NCBI GenBank assembly: GCA_003214855.1
Contig: QCLC01000004.1
Span: 1 to 64,000, forward strand
DNA length: 64,000 nucleotides
DNA from: Prochlorococcus sp. AG-412-I05
GTDB taxonomy: Bacteria > Cyanobacteriota > Cyanobacteriia > PCC-6307 > Cyanobiaceae
Direction: 5' to 3'
Part shown: one piece after another, positions 28,271 through 36,703 of the stretch
How positions within the stretch are numbered: the stretch's first letter is position 1
Layout of the letters: every line of letters begins with the position of its first letter
Notes under the pieces: model-generated
Told to the model about the DNA's origin: nothing
The model's input: the letters and a program-made list of their open reading frames with translations, nothing else
Database searches by the model: none
Made by a program: the position numbers and the translations under genes

Positions 28271-28800
28271 CAAGACTGCAAAAGTACTTACTTTTGCCTT
28301 GCCTGAGTCCTCTGCTGGCTGTGGTTGTAGTCGCAGGTTTCAATTTCAACCAACCTGTCAACCTACGGATATTGAATTGGCGATCTCCAACCTGGACACT
28401 AGGTGGGTGGATGGTCCTTGGCAGCAGCGCAGGGGCAATTTTCGCCCTAACCACAAGTCTCTCCTTACCACTAAGCAGAGACCCACTACATGATCATTTC
28501 CATCCAGGGGTCAGAGAGGCTTCGCCCAATACCAGCACCACGTGGCAACGAAACTGGCAGGCAGCTAACGATGAACCATCCCAATCAAGACCAAAGCATG
28601 ATGAGAACCCAGAACGGGATTTAAGAGATCCATCTCCCACGGTGGCTGTGCCATTCCGAGTCGTACGAAGATCATCAGTAAGGCGGCAAACGCATGTTGA
28701 GAAATCGCCCCAGCGTCCACCTGTCGAGAGCAACGTTCCACATAGATATTCATCAACAGAAAATGATTCTTGGGGAGATTCTCTCAGTGAGGACTGGTAA
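28267..28800 (+). CDS. Two-span membrane protein with disordered tail
   Basis: A 177-residue hypothetical protein. Hydrophobic spans at about 7-27 (LLLPCLSPLLAVVVVAGF) and about 47-67 (GWMVLGSSAGAIFALTTSL) give a hairpin like that of LapA-domain proteins. The C-terminal 100 residues are polar, rich in Ser, Pro and Arg, and probably disordered in the cytoplasm. It is coupled by an ATGA overlap to ubiX and is followed by a strong hairpin. I know no function; similar proteins are present in marine picocyanobacteria as far as I recall. Confidence 0.75.
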   Translation: MTRLQKYLLLPCLSPLLAVVVVAGFNFNQPVNLRILNWRSPTWTLGGWMVLGSSAGAIFALTTSLSLPLSRDPLHDHFHPGVREASPNTSTTWQRNWQAANDEPSQSRPKHDENPERDLRDPSPTVAVPFRVVRRSSVRRQTHVEKSPQRPPVESNVPHRYSSTENDSWGDSLSEDW

Positions 28801-28813
28801 ACCAATAGCGCAT

Positions 28814-28838
28814 CGAACTCAACGGATCGTTGAGTTCG
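28814..28838 (+). terminator. Perfect 10-base-pair hairpin after the two-span protein gene
   Basis: CGAACTCAAC (28814-28823) pairs perfectly with GTTGAGTTCG (28829-28838) around GGATC. It starts 14 bases after the stop codon. No T-run follows, so it may protect a 3' end or act as a weak terminator ahead of the DUF2996 gene. Confidence 0.5.
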
Positions 28839-28878
28839 TCGCAAAGCTGTTTAAAGTTTATTCGTCTGTACTGATCCA

Positions 28879-29394
28879 GTGAACGACAACGACAACGACA
28901 ACCGTGTAAATCCTAATGCTGATGCTCAAAAGCCAGCTGAACAAAAACCAACTCTAGAGAATCCAGTGAAAACCAACCCCACTGAAGATCAACAGGAGGG
29001 AGCAAAGCCTCAAACCGCCAAACCTCCAGCTGCAAAGGTAGAAGACAAACCTTTTGAGACCTTTATTCGTGATCACTTTCTTCCAAACATAAAACAGGCA
29101 CTTACTGAAAGAGGTACGCCACCATCAACCCTTGAGCTGATTCAGGGAGATCGACCAGTTGTCGGTGATCCTTGCTGGATGGTCTGTGGTGAGATCCCCC
29201 TCGGTCGTCGCTTTTGGCTTTGCTTTGCAAGTGATTCAATCGCTTCTAAAAAGACTATTTCTCTAGCTGAGACTGGAACAGAACCAAGTCTCATAGAGCC
29301 ATTCCTAATTGATGAAAAAAAGATGACATTGACTTTATTGCGCTCACGTCTGTTGCAGCGGCTCAATGGTCAGAAATGGTTGACTGCAAACTGA
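28879..29394 (+). CDS. DUF2996 family protein
   Basis: A 171-residue soluble protein. The first 55 residues are low-complexity (Asn/Asp, then Pro, Lys and Ala). The C-terminal 110 residues are the DUF2996 domain, with the patterns FIRDHFLPNIKQAL, GDPCWMVCGEIP and RRFWLCFA. The family is restricted to cyanobacteria and chloroplasts and its role is unknown; plant relatives have been connected to thylakoid protein assembly. The start is a GTG at 28879. A short terminator-like hairpin follows the stop. Confidence 0.8.
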   Translation: MNDNDNDNRVNPNADAQKPAEQKPTLENPVKTNPTEDQQEGAKPQTAKPPAAKVEDKPFETFIRDHFLPNIKQALTERGTPPSTLELIQGDRPVVGDPCWMVCGEIPLGRRFWLCFASDSIASKKTISLAETGTEPSLIEPFLIDEKKMTLTLLRSRLLQRLNGQKWLTAN

Positions 29395-29404
29395 GAGACT
29401 TATT

Positions 29405-29421
29405 AGCCTGCTCAGGCTTTT
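29405..29421 (+). terminator. Intrinsic-type terminator after the DUF2996 gene
   Basis: AGCCT-GCTC-AGGCT (29405-29418) is followed by TTT. The stem is five base pairs with a four-base loop, lying 10 bases after the stop. Short but in the expected place. Confidence 0.5.
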
Positions 29422-29562
29422 AAACGTATTTTCGCCGTTTCCAAAGCCACGATGCAGAGAACGAAATAAGCATTTTTTTTGCGGTTCGCCTGGATCGGCG
29501 CTGTCCATCTACATATCTACGCATATTCTCTCCATAATCAACGCAAGCTGCAGGAGAAATGG

Positions 29563-31008
29563 TTGGTCTCGACCTACACCCCAGATCAAAGCCTGGTGCA
29601 TAAGGCAGAAGCCTTGAATAGCCACTGGCAACCACAACTGGAATTACTACTAGCGCGTGGTCGAACTGCCGGTGCTGATCTGGTGGAGGTCTACCTGGAG
29701 CAAATTGATCATCTCAGCGTCCTTGCTGAACAAGACACCATTACCAGTGTCACTCCATCCTTCGGCAGGGGTGCTGGGATCAGGGTGTTCCTGGGCAAAC
29801 AAGATGGCTTTGTTAGTACCAATGATCTTTCAGATGCAGGCCTGAAGCATGCCTTAGAGCAAGCTCTCAGCATGCTTGGGCTTGAGGTTAATGAGGCTGG
29901 TCGCTCATCATTTAATGGTCTGCCGAACCTTCGTGATTTCGCCATTGATAAGGCCCACTGGCTCAACCAATGCCCAGAGCTATATGAAGCAAGTGATCGC
30001 CTTCTAAATGGAACTCAATTGCTTGATCAATATGGAACCCATCTGCAGGTGCGGCGAGGCAGTTATGCCCGCGACTGGCAGGAGGTTCTCGTGGCTGCAA
30101 GTGATGGCACCTTTGGACGCGACATCCGTTTGCATCAGTCCATAGGGCTTAATGTCCTTGCTACAGATGGCGAGCACCGCTCAAGCATTGGTCGGCGTTA
30201 TGGCACATCGGGACGTCCAGACGACCTTCGCAAGTGGGATGCCGAAACGAGCGCCAAGGAAGTTTGCGAGAGCGCAGGCACGATGCTTTATGCCGATTAC
30301 GTGGACGCCGGTCAAATGCCAGCAGTACTCGCCAACCGCTTTGGTGGTGTGATTTTTCACGAAGCATGTGGGCATTTGCTCGAGACCACTCAGATCGAAC
30401 GCGGGACAACACCTTTCAGCGACAAGTTGAACCAATCGATCGCCCATGAAGCTGTAACGGCAATCGATGAGGGGATTACTGATGGGGCCTTCGGTTCCCT
30501 GAGCATGGATGACGAAGGCATGGAAAGTCAGCGAACGGTATTAATTAAAAACGGTGTGCTCAAGCAATTCATCAGCGATAGAGCCGGTGAGCTCCGTACC
30601 GGTCACCAGCGCACAGGCAGCGGCCGACGTCAGTCCCACACATTCGCTGCAGCTAGCCGCATGCGCAACACTTATATCGCCGCCGGCCAGCACTCACCGG
30701 AACAACTTATCGCCTCGATCGACCGAGGCCTTTACTGCAAATCAATGGGTGGAGGCAGCGTTGGACCCACAGGTCAATTTAATTTTGCTGTAGAAGAGGG
30801 CTATCTGATCGAGAAAGGCAAGCTCGGCAAACCTGTTAAAGGAGCCACTCTGATTGGAGAAGCAAAGGATGTGATGCCACGGATTTCGATGTGTGCCAAG
30901 GATCTTGAGCTGGCAGCCGGTTTCTGCGGGTCAATAAGCGGTAACATTTTTGTCACCGTAGGGCAGCCTCATATCAAAGTCGATTCAATCACTGTGGGAG
31001 GGCGTTGA
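29563..31008 (+). CDS. tldD: TldD-type zinc metalloprotease
   Basis: Catalytic subunit of the TldD/TldE protease, 481 residues, which degrades unfolded peptides and processes some modified peptides and DNA-gyrase-inhibitor-like substrates in other bacteria. The HExxxH zinc motif is HEACGH in [13 protein letters not shown] (about residues 263-275). Later [17 protein letters not shown] and the C-terminal FCGSISGN segment are family typical. The start is the TTG at 29563 because AGGAG stands seven bases upstream; an earlier TTG at 29479 has no such signal and adds a non-conserved stretch. tldE overlaps the stop. Confidence 0.93.
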   Translation: MVSTYTPDQSLVHKAEALNSHWQPQLELLLARGRTAGADLVEVYLEQIDHLSVLAEQDTITSVTPSFGRGAGIRVFLGKQDGFVSTNDLSDAGLKHALEQALSMLGLEVNEAGRSSFNGLPNLRDFAIDKAHWLNQCPELYEASDRLLNGTQLLDQYGTHLQVRRGSYARDWQEVLVAASDGTFGRDIRLHQSIGLNVLATDGEHRSSIGRRYGTSGRPDDLRKWDAETSAKEVCESAGTMLYADYVDAGQMPAVLANRFGGVIFHEACGHLLETTQIERGTTPFSDKLNQSIAHEAVTAIDEGITDGAFGSLSMDDEGMESQRTVLIKNGVLKQFISDRAGELRTGHQRTGSGRRQSHTFAAASRMRNTYIAAGQHSPEQLIASIDRGLYCKSMGGGSVGPTGQFNFAVEEGYLIEKGKLGKPVKGATLIGEAKDVMPRISMCAKDLELAAGFCGSISGNIFVTVGQPHIKVDSITVGGR

Positions 31009-32396
31009 TGATGTCCGAAATAAAAGCAGCAAATGCAATCGAACTCGACACTCATTCTCTACGGGATAAACTCAGTCAACTTGCTAGCCGCGAGAGTATC
31101 CACCAATGGGATTTAGGAGCAGCATGCAGCACAGATAGTTCTGTTCAAATTGATCGTGGCGAAGCCAAGCAAATGAAGGGTGCGCAACGCAGCTCAATTA
31201 CAGTACGTGTATGGAACAACAAAGGGCTTGTAGGAATCACAAGCACGTCAGATCTGTCAGAAAAAGGAATAGAGAAAGCGCTTATTGGTGCTCGTCAGGC
31301 AAGTGACTTTGGCAACGCCGATGACGTTCCTGCCTTCTCAACACTCGCTAAATCTCCTTTACCAAAGCTAGAGCGACCTCTAAGACCAGCACAGGGAATT
31401 CAACGAATGCTTGAGGTTCTTAAAGAAGCCGAAGCTGATCTTCTTAGTCGACATCCTGCTATACAGAGCATTCCTTACAACGGTCTAGGAGAAGCAACCT
31501 ACGAACGAGTTTATCTCAATAGCGATGGTGCGCTTCGTCAAATGAAGCGTAGTCAAGCCAGCCTTTACCTTTTTGCCCGCGCAGAAGAAAGTGGACGTAA
31601 ACCACGCAGTGGTGGTGCAATTCGCCTTGCTCTAGGTAGTCACGATCTGGATATTGATGGATGTATTGATGAAGCAGCAGAACGAACAATCAGTCATCTT
31701 GACTATCAGCCGATCGACACTGGGTGTTATCTCGTCTGCTTTACACCAGAGGCTTTCCTAGACTTGATCGGTGCCTTCAGCAGCATGTTCAATGCCAGAG
31801 CAGTGCTCGATGGCGTCAGCCTCAGCCAACGTGAAACAATCGGCAAAAATATCGCCGTTCCATTCTTCTCCCTTCATGATAATGGCCTACATCCTGCACA
31901 TGTAGGGGCCTCTAGTTTCGATGGTGAAGGTACACCTACTCAAAAACTTTGCTTAATCAACGGTGGAAGACTCGAGAGCTTCCTGCACTCGGAAGCGACC
32001 GCTAGGGCATTTGGTGTAACACCAACTGGCCATGCCGGACTGGGAGCAAAGGTATCAGTGGGACCAGATTGGTTTGAAGTGAGCAACACCGAAGGTCAAA
32101 GCAGTGCAAATACTCATCTGCAACACAGCAGGAGCAAAGAAACCTTCGTGTTAATTGAAGGGTTAAATGCTCTACATGCTGGGGTTAAAGCAAGTCAGGG
32201 TTCATTCTCTCTGCCATTTAATGGTTGGTTGGTCATCAAAGGGGAAAGGGTGTCGATCGAAGCAGCGACAGTTGCTGGAGACATCCGTACGCTGTTGAAT
32301 AGCATTGTGAATATGGAAGCTGAACAGGTGATCACACCTGGTGGGGTATCTCCTCATGTGTGGGTCGAAGGCTTATCAATTACTGGTGAAGCGTGA
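31008..32396 (+). CDS. tldE: TldE/PmbA-type metalloprotease partner
   Basis: A 462-residue partner subunit of TldD, sharing its fold but without the HExxxH zinc motif. The family stretches YNGLGEATYERVYLNSDG, GAFSSMFNARAVLDGVSL, GASSFDGEGTPTQKL and LVEGLNA-like text near the C-terminus are visible. The ATG at 31008 overlaps the tldD stop (TGATG), with GGGAGGG just upstream as ribosome binding site. fmt overlaps the end. Adjacent tldD-tldE order is the usual one in cyanobacteria. Confidence 0.92.
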   Translation: MMSEIKAANAIELDTHSLRDKLSQLASRESIHQWDLGAACSTDSSVQIDRGEAKQMKGAQRSSITVRVWNNKGLVGITSTSDLSEKGIEKALIGARQASDFGNADDVPAFSTLAKSPLPKLERPLRPAQGIQRMLEVLKEAEADLLSRHPAIQSIPYNGLGEATYERVYLNSDGALRQMKRSQASLYLFARAEESGRKPRSGGAIRLALGSHDLDIDGCIDEAAERTISHLDYQPIDTGCYLVCFTPEAFLDLIGAFSSMFNARAVLDGVSLSQRETIGKNIAVPFFSLHDNGLHPAHVGASSFDGEGTPTQKLCLINGGRLESFLHSEATARAFGVTPTGHAGLGAKVSVGPDWFEVSNTEGQSSANTHLQHSRSKETFVLIEGLNALHAGVKASQGSFSLPFNGWLVIKGERVSIEAATVAGDIRTLLNSIVNMEAEQVITPGGVSPHVWVEGLSITGEA

Positions 32397-33427
32397 GGGT
32401 GCTGTTCTGGGGTACCCCCAGCTATGCAGTGCCAACTCTGGATGCCTTAAATGACTCAGGCTATGAAATTGTTGGCGTGGTGAGCCAGCCTGATCGTCGT
32501 CGTGGGCGTGGTAATCAGCAAATGGCCTCACCCGTCAAACAACGAGCAATGGATCAGGGGTTGCGTGTATTCACCCCTCAACGGATTAGGGATGAGGGTG
32601 ACATTCAAGCAGAATTAAAATCACTAAAGGCTGATGTTTCTGTGGTAGTCGCCTTTGGGCAGCTTCTTCCTTCAACAATTCTCAATCAACCTCCTCTCGG
32701 TTGCTGGAACGGTCACGCTTCACTGCTACCCCGCTGGCGAGGAGCAGGACCAATTCAATGGAGTTTGCTAAGTGGTGACAGCGTGACAGGCGTTGGAATC
32801 ATGGCAATGGAAGAGGGGCTTGATACAGGCCCTGTTTTAGTCCAGGAAAGGGTTGCTATCGGCTTACTGGAAAATGCGAATCAGCTGTCTAATCGTTTGA
32901 GCTCTATAACAGCAAAATTGTTTTTAGAATCAATGCCAAGGATTGCAGCAGCAGGCCCTGGAGTCGAATCGGAACGTTGGAAACAATTGGAAGTCATCAA
33001 ACAGGAAGAGATTGAAGGTGACCCGACATATGCCCGAATGCTGTCGAAAAAAGACCACATTCTTGATTGGAATCAATCTGCAATGGATTTGCATCGCAGG
33101 GTTATGGGCCATTATCCAAACGCATTCAGCAGCTGGAATAACAAAAGGCTGAAAGTACAAGCCACTGAGCCACTTGATGAGGAATTGAAATCCAAGCTTT
33201 CTGAAGAAGTAAGGCCACTGATTGGACGCTGGCAAGATGGAGAACATGAACCAGGAAAGATCCTGGCTTGCGAATCCGATCTGGGCCTAGTCGTAAGTAC
33301 AAAAACGTGCCCTTTACTCATTCGACAAGGCCAATTGGAAGGCAAAAGCAAGGCGCTTGGAGAGGTGTTAATACAACAATTGCAAGCGACTGTTGGCCAG
33401 GGTCTTGGGGTAGGGTTCAACATCTAA
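32393..33427 (+). CDS. fmt: Methionyl-tRNA formyltransferase
   Basis: Formylates Met-tRNA(fMet) using 10-formyl-tetrahydrofolate, for translation initiation. The N-terminal formyltransferase domain begins RVLFWGTPSYAVPTLDAL. The catalytic block NGHASLLPRWRGAGPIQW carries the Asn and His, and LDTGPVL carries the Asp (about residues 144-150). A C-terminal OB-like domain follows (WNQSAMDLHRRVMGHYP). Length of 344 residues is slightly above the usual 315. The start is a GTG overlapping the tldE stop (GTGA). Confidence 0.95.
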   Translation: MRVLFWGTPSYAVPTLDALNDSGYEIVGVVSQPDRRRGRGNQQMASPVKQRAMDQGLRVFTPQRIRDEGDIQAELKSLKADVSVVVAFGQLLPSTILNQPPLGCWNGHASLLPRWRGAGPIQWSLLSGDSVTGVGIMAMEEGLDTGPVLVQERVAIGLLENANQLSNRLSSITAKLFLESMPRIAAAGPGVESERWKQLEVIKQEEIEGDPTYARMLSKKDHILDWNQSAMDLHRRVMGHYPNAFSSWNNKRLKVQATEPLDEELKSKLSEEVRPLIGRWQDGEHEPGKILACESDLGLVVSTKTCPLLIRQGQLEGKSKALGEVLIQQLQATVGQGLGVGFNI

Positions 33428-33631
33428 CTCAAGGGTTATCTTTGCCAGATGTCCTCCTTTAGCGTGTTTCAAAAATTTTCATAGGTTCAAACCAGACTTG
33501 ACCAATCCTGATAGGAGCATGCTTAGAAGACTAATGTCAAACAAGCGAAAGGAATAGAGAAATCACAAACAGCGCAGTTATGAGTTGGTGTGGTCAATAA
33601 TGCCTAGAAAGACTGGCTTTAGCCCTTGGTG

Positions 33632-34363
33632 ATGCAGATCCAGGTAAAGTTGTGCCACACAGACCCAAATCGTTGCATTGTGCACGTTTCGGGTTGGAAA
33701 GGTGGTGATCCTCTAGGAAGTGCCTTAGGAGAGGGACCGACAGCTGAGTCTGCAGAAGACCGAGCGATAGAAAGACTGATCAAACGACTAGCCAACAAGA
33801 CAAGCCATCTCAATGATAGTGATTTAGTTGAGACTCAAGAAACTGATTCAGATTCAAGCACTAATAAACGATTAATCAGCGTGCCATTCCAAAAAGATGA
33901 GCAGAATCATCAACCAAATAATATCGAACAATTTTCAACATCAGAGCATCAAGTAGATCCTCTAACAGATCCCGAAGACTGGAGTGATGAATTGGCATCA
34001 ATAGATCATGAGCTACAAAGAATCGGATGGGATAGAGAACAGGAGATGCATTACCTGCAGAAGTGCTTTGGTCACTCAAGTCGTCATCGCATCACTCGCT
34101 ACAGTGATTTAACTTTCTTTCTGAATCAACTAAAAGGATTAAAGCCTGGAGAAGATCCTAATGAGGCTAGCTTACCATTACGCCGCAAAGATCTTTTGAT
34201 CCAATGTGATCAATTGCTCGAGAAACTTAGATGGACACCAGAGCAAGGCAGAAGATACCTACAAGAGCAACTAAAAGTGAGAAGCCGACAACAATTAAAT
34301 GATGAGCAATTGCTGAGTTTCAACATGCTTCTAGAAGCAGAGCTAATAACAAATAGACAGTAG
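33632..34363 (+). CDS. Hypothetical protein with two C-terminal helical repeats
   Basis: A 243-residue soluble protein. The N-terminus (about 1-55) has HVSGWKGGDPLGSALGEGP then a helix with AEDRAIERLIKRL, which could be a small nucleic-acid-binding-like fold. A polar linker follows (about 56-125). The C-terminal part has two related units, ELQRIGWDREQEMHYLQKCF-GHSSR (about 133-157) and LLEKLRWTPEQGRRYLQEQL-KVRSR (about 195-219), each followed by a helix ending in L-L/F-x-x-L. I do not recognise the function. The ATG at 33632 is used; a GTG at 33629 and TTG at 33626 are adjacent alternatives. Confidence 0.7.
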   Translation: MQIQVKLCHTDPNRCIVHVSGWKGGDPLGSALGEGPTAESAEDRAIERLIKRLANKTSHLNDSDLVETQETDSDSSTNKRLISVPFQKDEQNHQPNNIEQFSTSEHQVDPLTDPEDWSDELASIDHELQRIGWDREQEMHYLQKCFGHSSRHRITRYSDLTFFLNQLKGLKPGEDPNEASLPLRRKDLLIQCDQLLEKLRWTPEQGRRYLQEQLKVRSRQQLNDEQLLSFNMLLEAELITNRQ

Positions 34364-34980
34364 TCAACATTTAACTATTGCAAGCATGATCCCCATATTG
34401 CGATGGGTTGGCAATGAAAAAAATTAAGGATAGCGATCATATAAGCAGTCGATAGTAAATATATCATCCAAGGCTGTATAAAACATATTGAACGGCATAA
34501 ATGTAGACCAACAAAGACTGGCTGTTAAGTTAGTCTGGAACTAATATGCACAAACGCTAAAGGCTCAAACAATAATTCAAGATCCATCAATTCTCTAGGG
34601 CAATATAAACTTTATAGACAATCAGTATTTGGAGCCCAAAGCAGGGTTGGATGCCTATAAATAAATCTGTTGGGCATCAGGCAACAATTAGAACGAACTA
34701 TTCTTTTACAGCTTAAAGCATCAATGGCAGAGAATCGGGGCTGGGGAATACCATCCTGCACCATATTGCACGCTTTAAACTCTTAAGTTGACACAAGATC
34801 TACAATGAGTTGTTGTCATGTGTTACAGATTGATTAAAAGGGGTAGATAAGAGTTAATCTTCTGCTACAAATCCAGGCAGAGAGATGCTGCATGTCTGTT
34901 CGCGGATTAGTCAGCGTTGGTATATTGTATAAATTGTTAGCGTTAAATGGTTTTATCCTGAATAATCAACTGGATAGTCA
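34364..34980. other. A+T-rich intergenic region upstream of the candidate RNA
   Basis: About 620 bases with no open frame worth calling and G+C near 30-40 percent. A TTGACA at 34788-34793 is a possible -35 element, but no clear -10 was found at the right distance. The base composition is continuous with the Rieske gene further right, except for the G+C-rich insert from 34981. Confidence 0.5.
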
Positions 34981-35165
34981 AAGTACGAAGGTGCCGCAAC
35001 CAGCCGCCCAGGCAGCAAAGATCTACCAGAAAGCGGTGAGCTATGTGTAACGAAGGTCCTGTCAGGGGGGTGAGGCCTAGGGGCTACCCGTGTGATCGCC
35101 TGCAGTGCAAGCGTTTATGGGACTTAACGTCGTAGTCAAGGAGCCAATAAGAAGCTCAACAGTAT
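34981..35165 (+). ncRNA. Candidate structured RNA or intron-like fragment
   Basis: A G+C-rich patch (about 58-62 percent over 34981-35100 by hand count, against 27-35 percent on either side) with no open frame. Nested pairings are visible. GCGGTGA (35033-35039) pairs with TCGCC-T-GC (35096-35103), allowing one G-T pair and one bulge. Inside, GGGT (35068-35071) pairs with ACCC (35086-35089) and GGCC (35074-35077) with GGCT (35082-35085) around TAGG. It may be a small RNA, a leader element of the Rieske gene, or a fragment of a group II intron; the strand is a guess. Confidence 0.35.
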
Positions 35166-35247
35166 ATCAATATTATTACGCCATAACTGCAGAATTTACA
35201 AACCAGATGCCTGCACGATAAAATTGAATTAATAAAAAAAGACCAAG

Positions 35248-36558
35248 TTGACAGTTGAGTCTCCAATTGAGAAAGCGATACGTCCTTCAGTAGGCCTACT
35301 GGGTTGGTATTCCGTTTGTGCTAGTAAGTTATTAAAAGAAAATGAATTATATCATTTGTCCATGTTTAATGAGCCATTAGTCATATACAGAGACAAGTAT
35401 AACACGCCGAGATGTATCAAAGATTCATGCCCTCATCGCTCGGCATCATTTCGTGGAGGAGAAAATGAAAACGGTGAAATCGTCTGTCCATATCATGGAG
35501 CTCGCTATACGCCATCCTGCAATCAGGATGGATCAGATACAGTAACATGTAGCCATATTATTGACTCTCATTATGATAATTTCGCAAAACATTTACACCT
35601 CAGGCAATATCCCTGTGTAGAGCAAGGTGACTATATATATATTTATTATACAGGAGAAGCACAGCCTAGCCCAAAAGATTTTCAGATAAAATCTCACCTA
35701 GAGAATAGTCTTCCAGAGGCCTATGGCTTTGACCTGAAAGATTACGAATATGAAGAAGTATTTATAGACTTTAAATGCGATTGGTCTCGTATCATAGAAA
35801 ACCATTTAGACATCTTACATATCTTTTGGCTACATGGTAATACATTGCCGGGAAATGATGTTAACAGAAAAACAATTAAAAGCTTCAATCAATCAATCAA
35901 TAAGGACCAATATCATTTTCGAAGCGTCTATCATGAGAAAGGAGATAACAAGGAGGAGTTTATTTCTCAAATCTTTATCCCTCCTGGCCGTGTGATTATA
36001 TTCAAGGGGTCAACTGAACAAGCAAGATATGTACAAGTTTTAGATCATATCCCCTTGTCACATAATAGAGCGCGAATCATTGTTCGTCATTATAGAAAGT
36101 TTCTTAGGAATAAGCTTCTGTGCAAATTACTTCTCTTTAAACAAAGGCAGCAAAAAGTGTTTTATAAAATTTTCTCGGAAGATTATCTCGTCTTACAAAC
36201 TCAAACGTTTAATGAGCAAATGGGATACTTGAACCAAGCTCAAGCGAAGCTGTTAGCAGAAGACAAGATGATTAATCTTTTTTGGGATTGGCATCAACAC
36301 TCACTTGAGAAAGAGCATCCATGGGATATACACCCCACAACCGCACATACAAATACAATTCATCAAGATATGTTGATGCTTTACCCTCCCGCAAACCCAC
36401 AGTTATCTCATGATATTAAACGTATAATCGATCGCAAAGTAGCCGCTCGACTAGTCTCTATAGTTCTGATCATACTCGCGTTTATTTTTGCGCCAGACTT
36501 AGTTCAACAAATAAAGTCTGGCAATGTTTCAATGCCCATGGTTGGAACTCAAGAATAA
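35248..36558 (+). CDS. Rieske non-heme iron oxygenase, PAO/CAO-like
   Basis: A 436-residue oxygenase. The Rieske [2Fe-2S] ligands are Cys61-His63 (SCPHRSASF) and Cys80-His83 (VCPYHG). The mononuclear iron site is N185-x2-D188-x2-H191-x4-H196 in IIENHLDILHIFWLH. A single C-terminal membrane span lies at about 401-420. This layout matches the pheophorbide a oxygenase / chlorophyllide a oxygenase / translocon Tic55 group. In Prochlorococcus such a gene could make chlorophyll b by oxidising chlorophyllide a, but that is inference. The start is a TTG at 35248 with no good ribosome binding site. Coding G+C is near 35 percent, against about 48 percent for mfd next door, which suggests transfer. Confidence 0.85.
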   Translation: MTVESPIEKAIRPSVGLLGWYSVCASKLLKENELYHLSMFNEPLVIYRDKYNTPRCIKDSCPHRSASFRGGENENGEIVCPYHGARYTPSCNQDGSDTVTCSHIIDSHYDNFAKHLHLRQYPCVEQGDYIYIYYTGEAQPSPKDFQIKSHLENSLPEAYGFDLKDYEYEEVFIDFKCDWSRIIENHLDILHIFWLHGNTLPGNDVNRKTIKSFNQSINKDQYHFRSVYHEKGDNKEEFISQIFIPPGRVIIFKGSTEQARYVQVLDHIPLSHNRARIIVRHYRKFLRNKLLCKLLLFKQRQQKVFYKIFSEDYLVLQTQTFNEQMGYLNQAQAKLLAEDKMINLFWDWHQHSLEKEHPWDIHPTTAHTNTIHQDMLMLYPPANPQLSHDIKRIIDRKVAARLVSIVLIILAFIFAPDLVQQIKSGNVSMPMVGTQE

Positions 36559-36561
36559 AGA

Positions 36562-36584
36562 TCTAGTTTCCTAGAGATTTTGAT
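36562..36584 (+). terminator. A+T-rich terminator-like hairpin after the Rieske gene
   Basis: TCTAG-TTTC-CTAGA (36562-36575) followed by GATTTTGATTTT. The stem is only five base pairs, but the T-rich tail and position four bases after the stop fit a weak intrinsic terminator. Confidence 0.4.
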
Positions 36585-36703
36585 TTTATTGATATGAGTT
36601 CTGTTCAAGAATTAGGCCTTGCCTAACAATTGAACAAAACACTTCACTTGGGCCTCACAAGCTATATTTATAACTTGTCAATTTTGATGATTATTTAGCA
36701 ACC

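Noticed and set aside
34981-35165. tmRNA, SRP RNA, RNase P RNA or cobalamin riboswitch
   Set aside because: None of the diagnostic sequences of these RNAs could be found in the G+C-rich segment.
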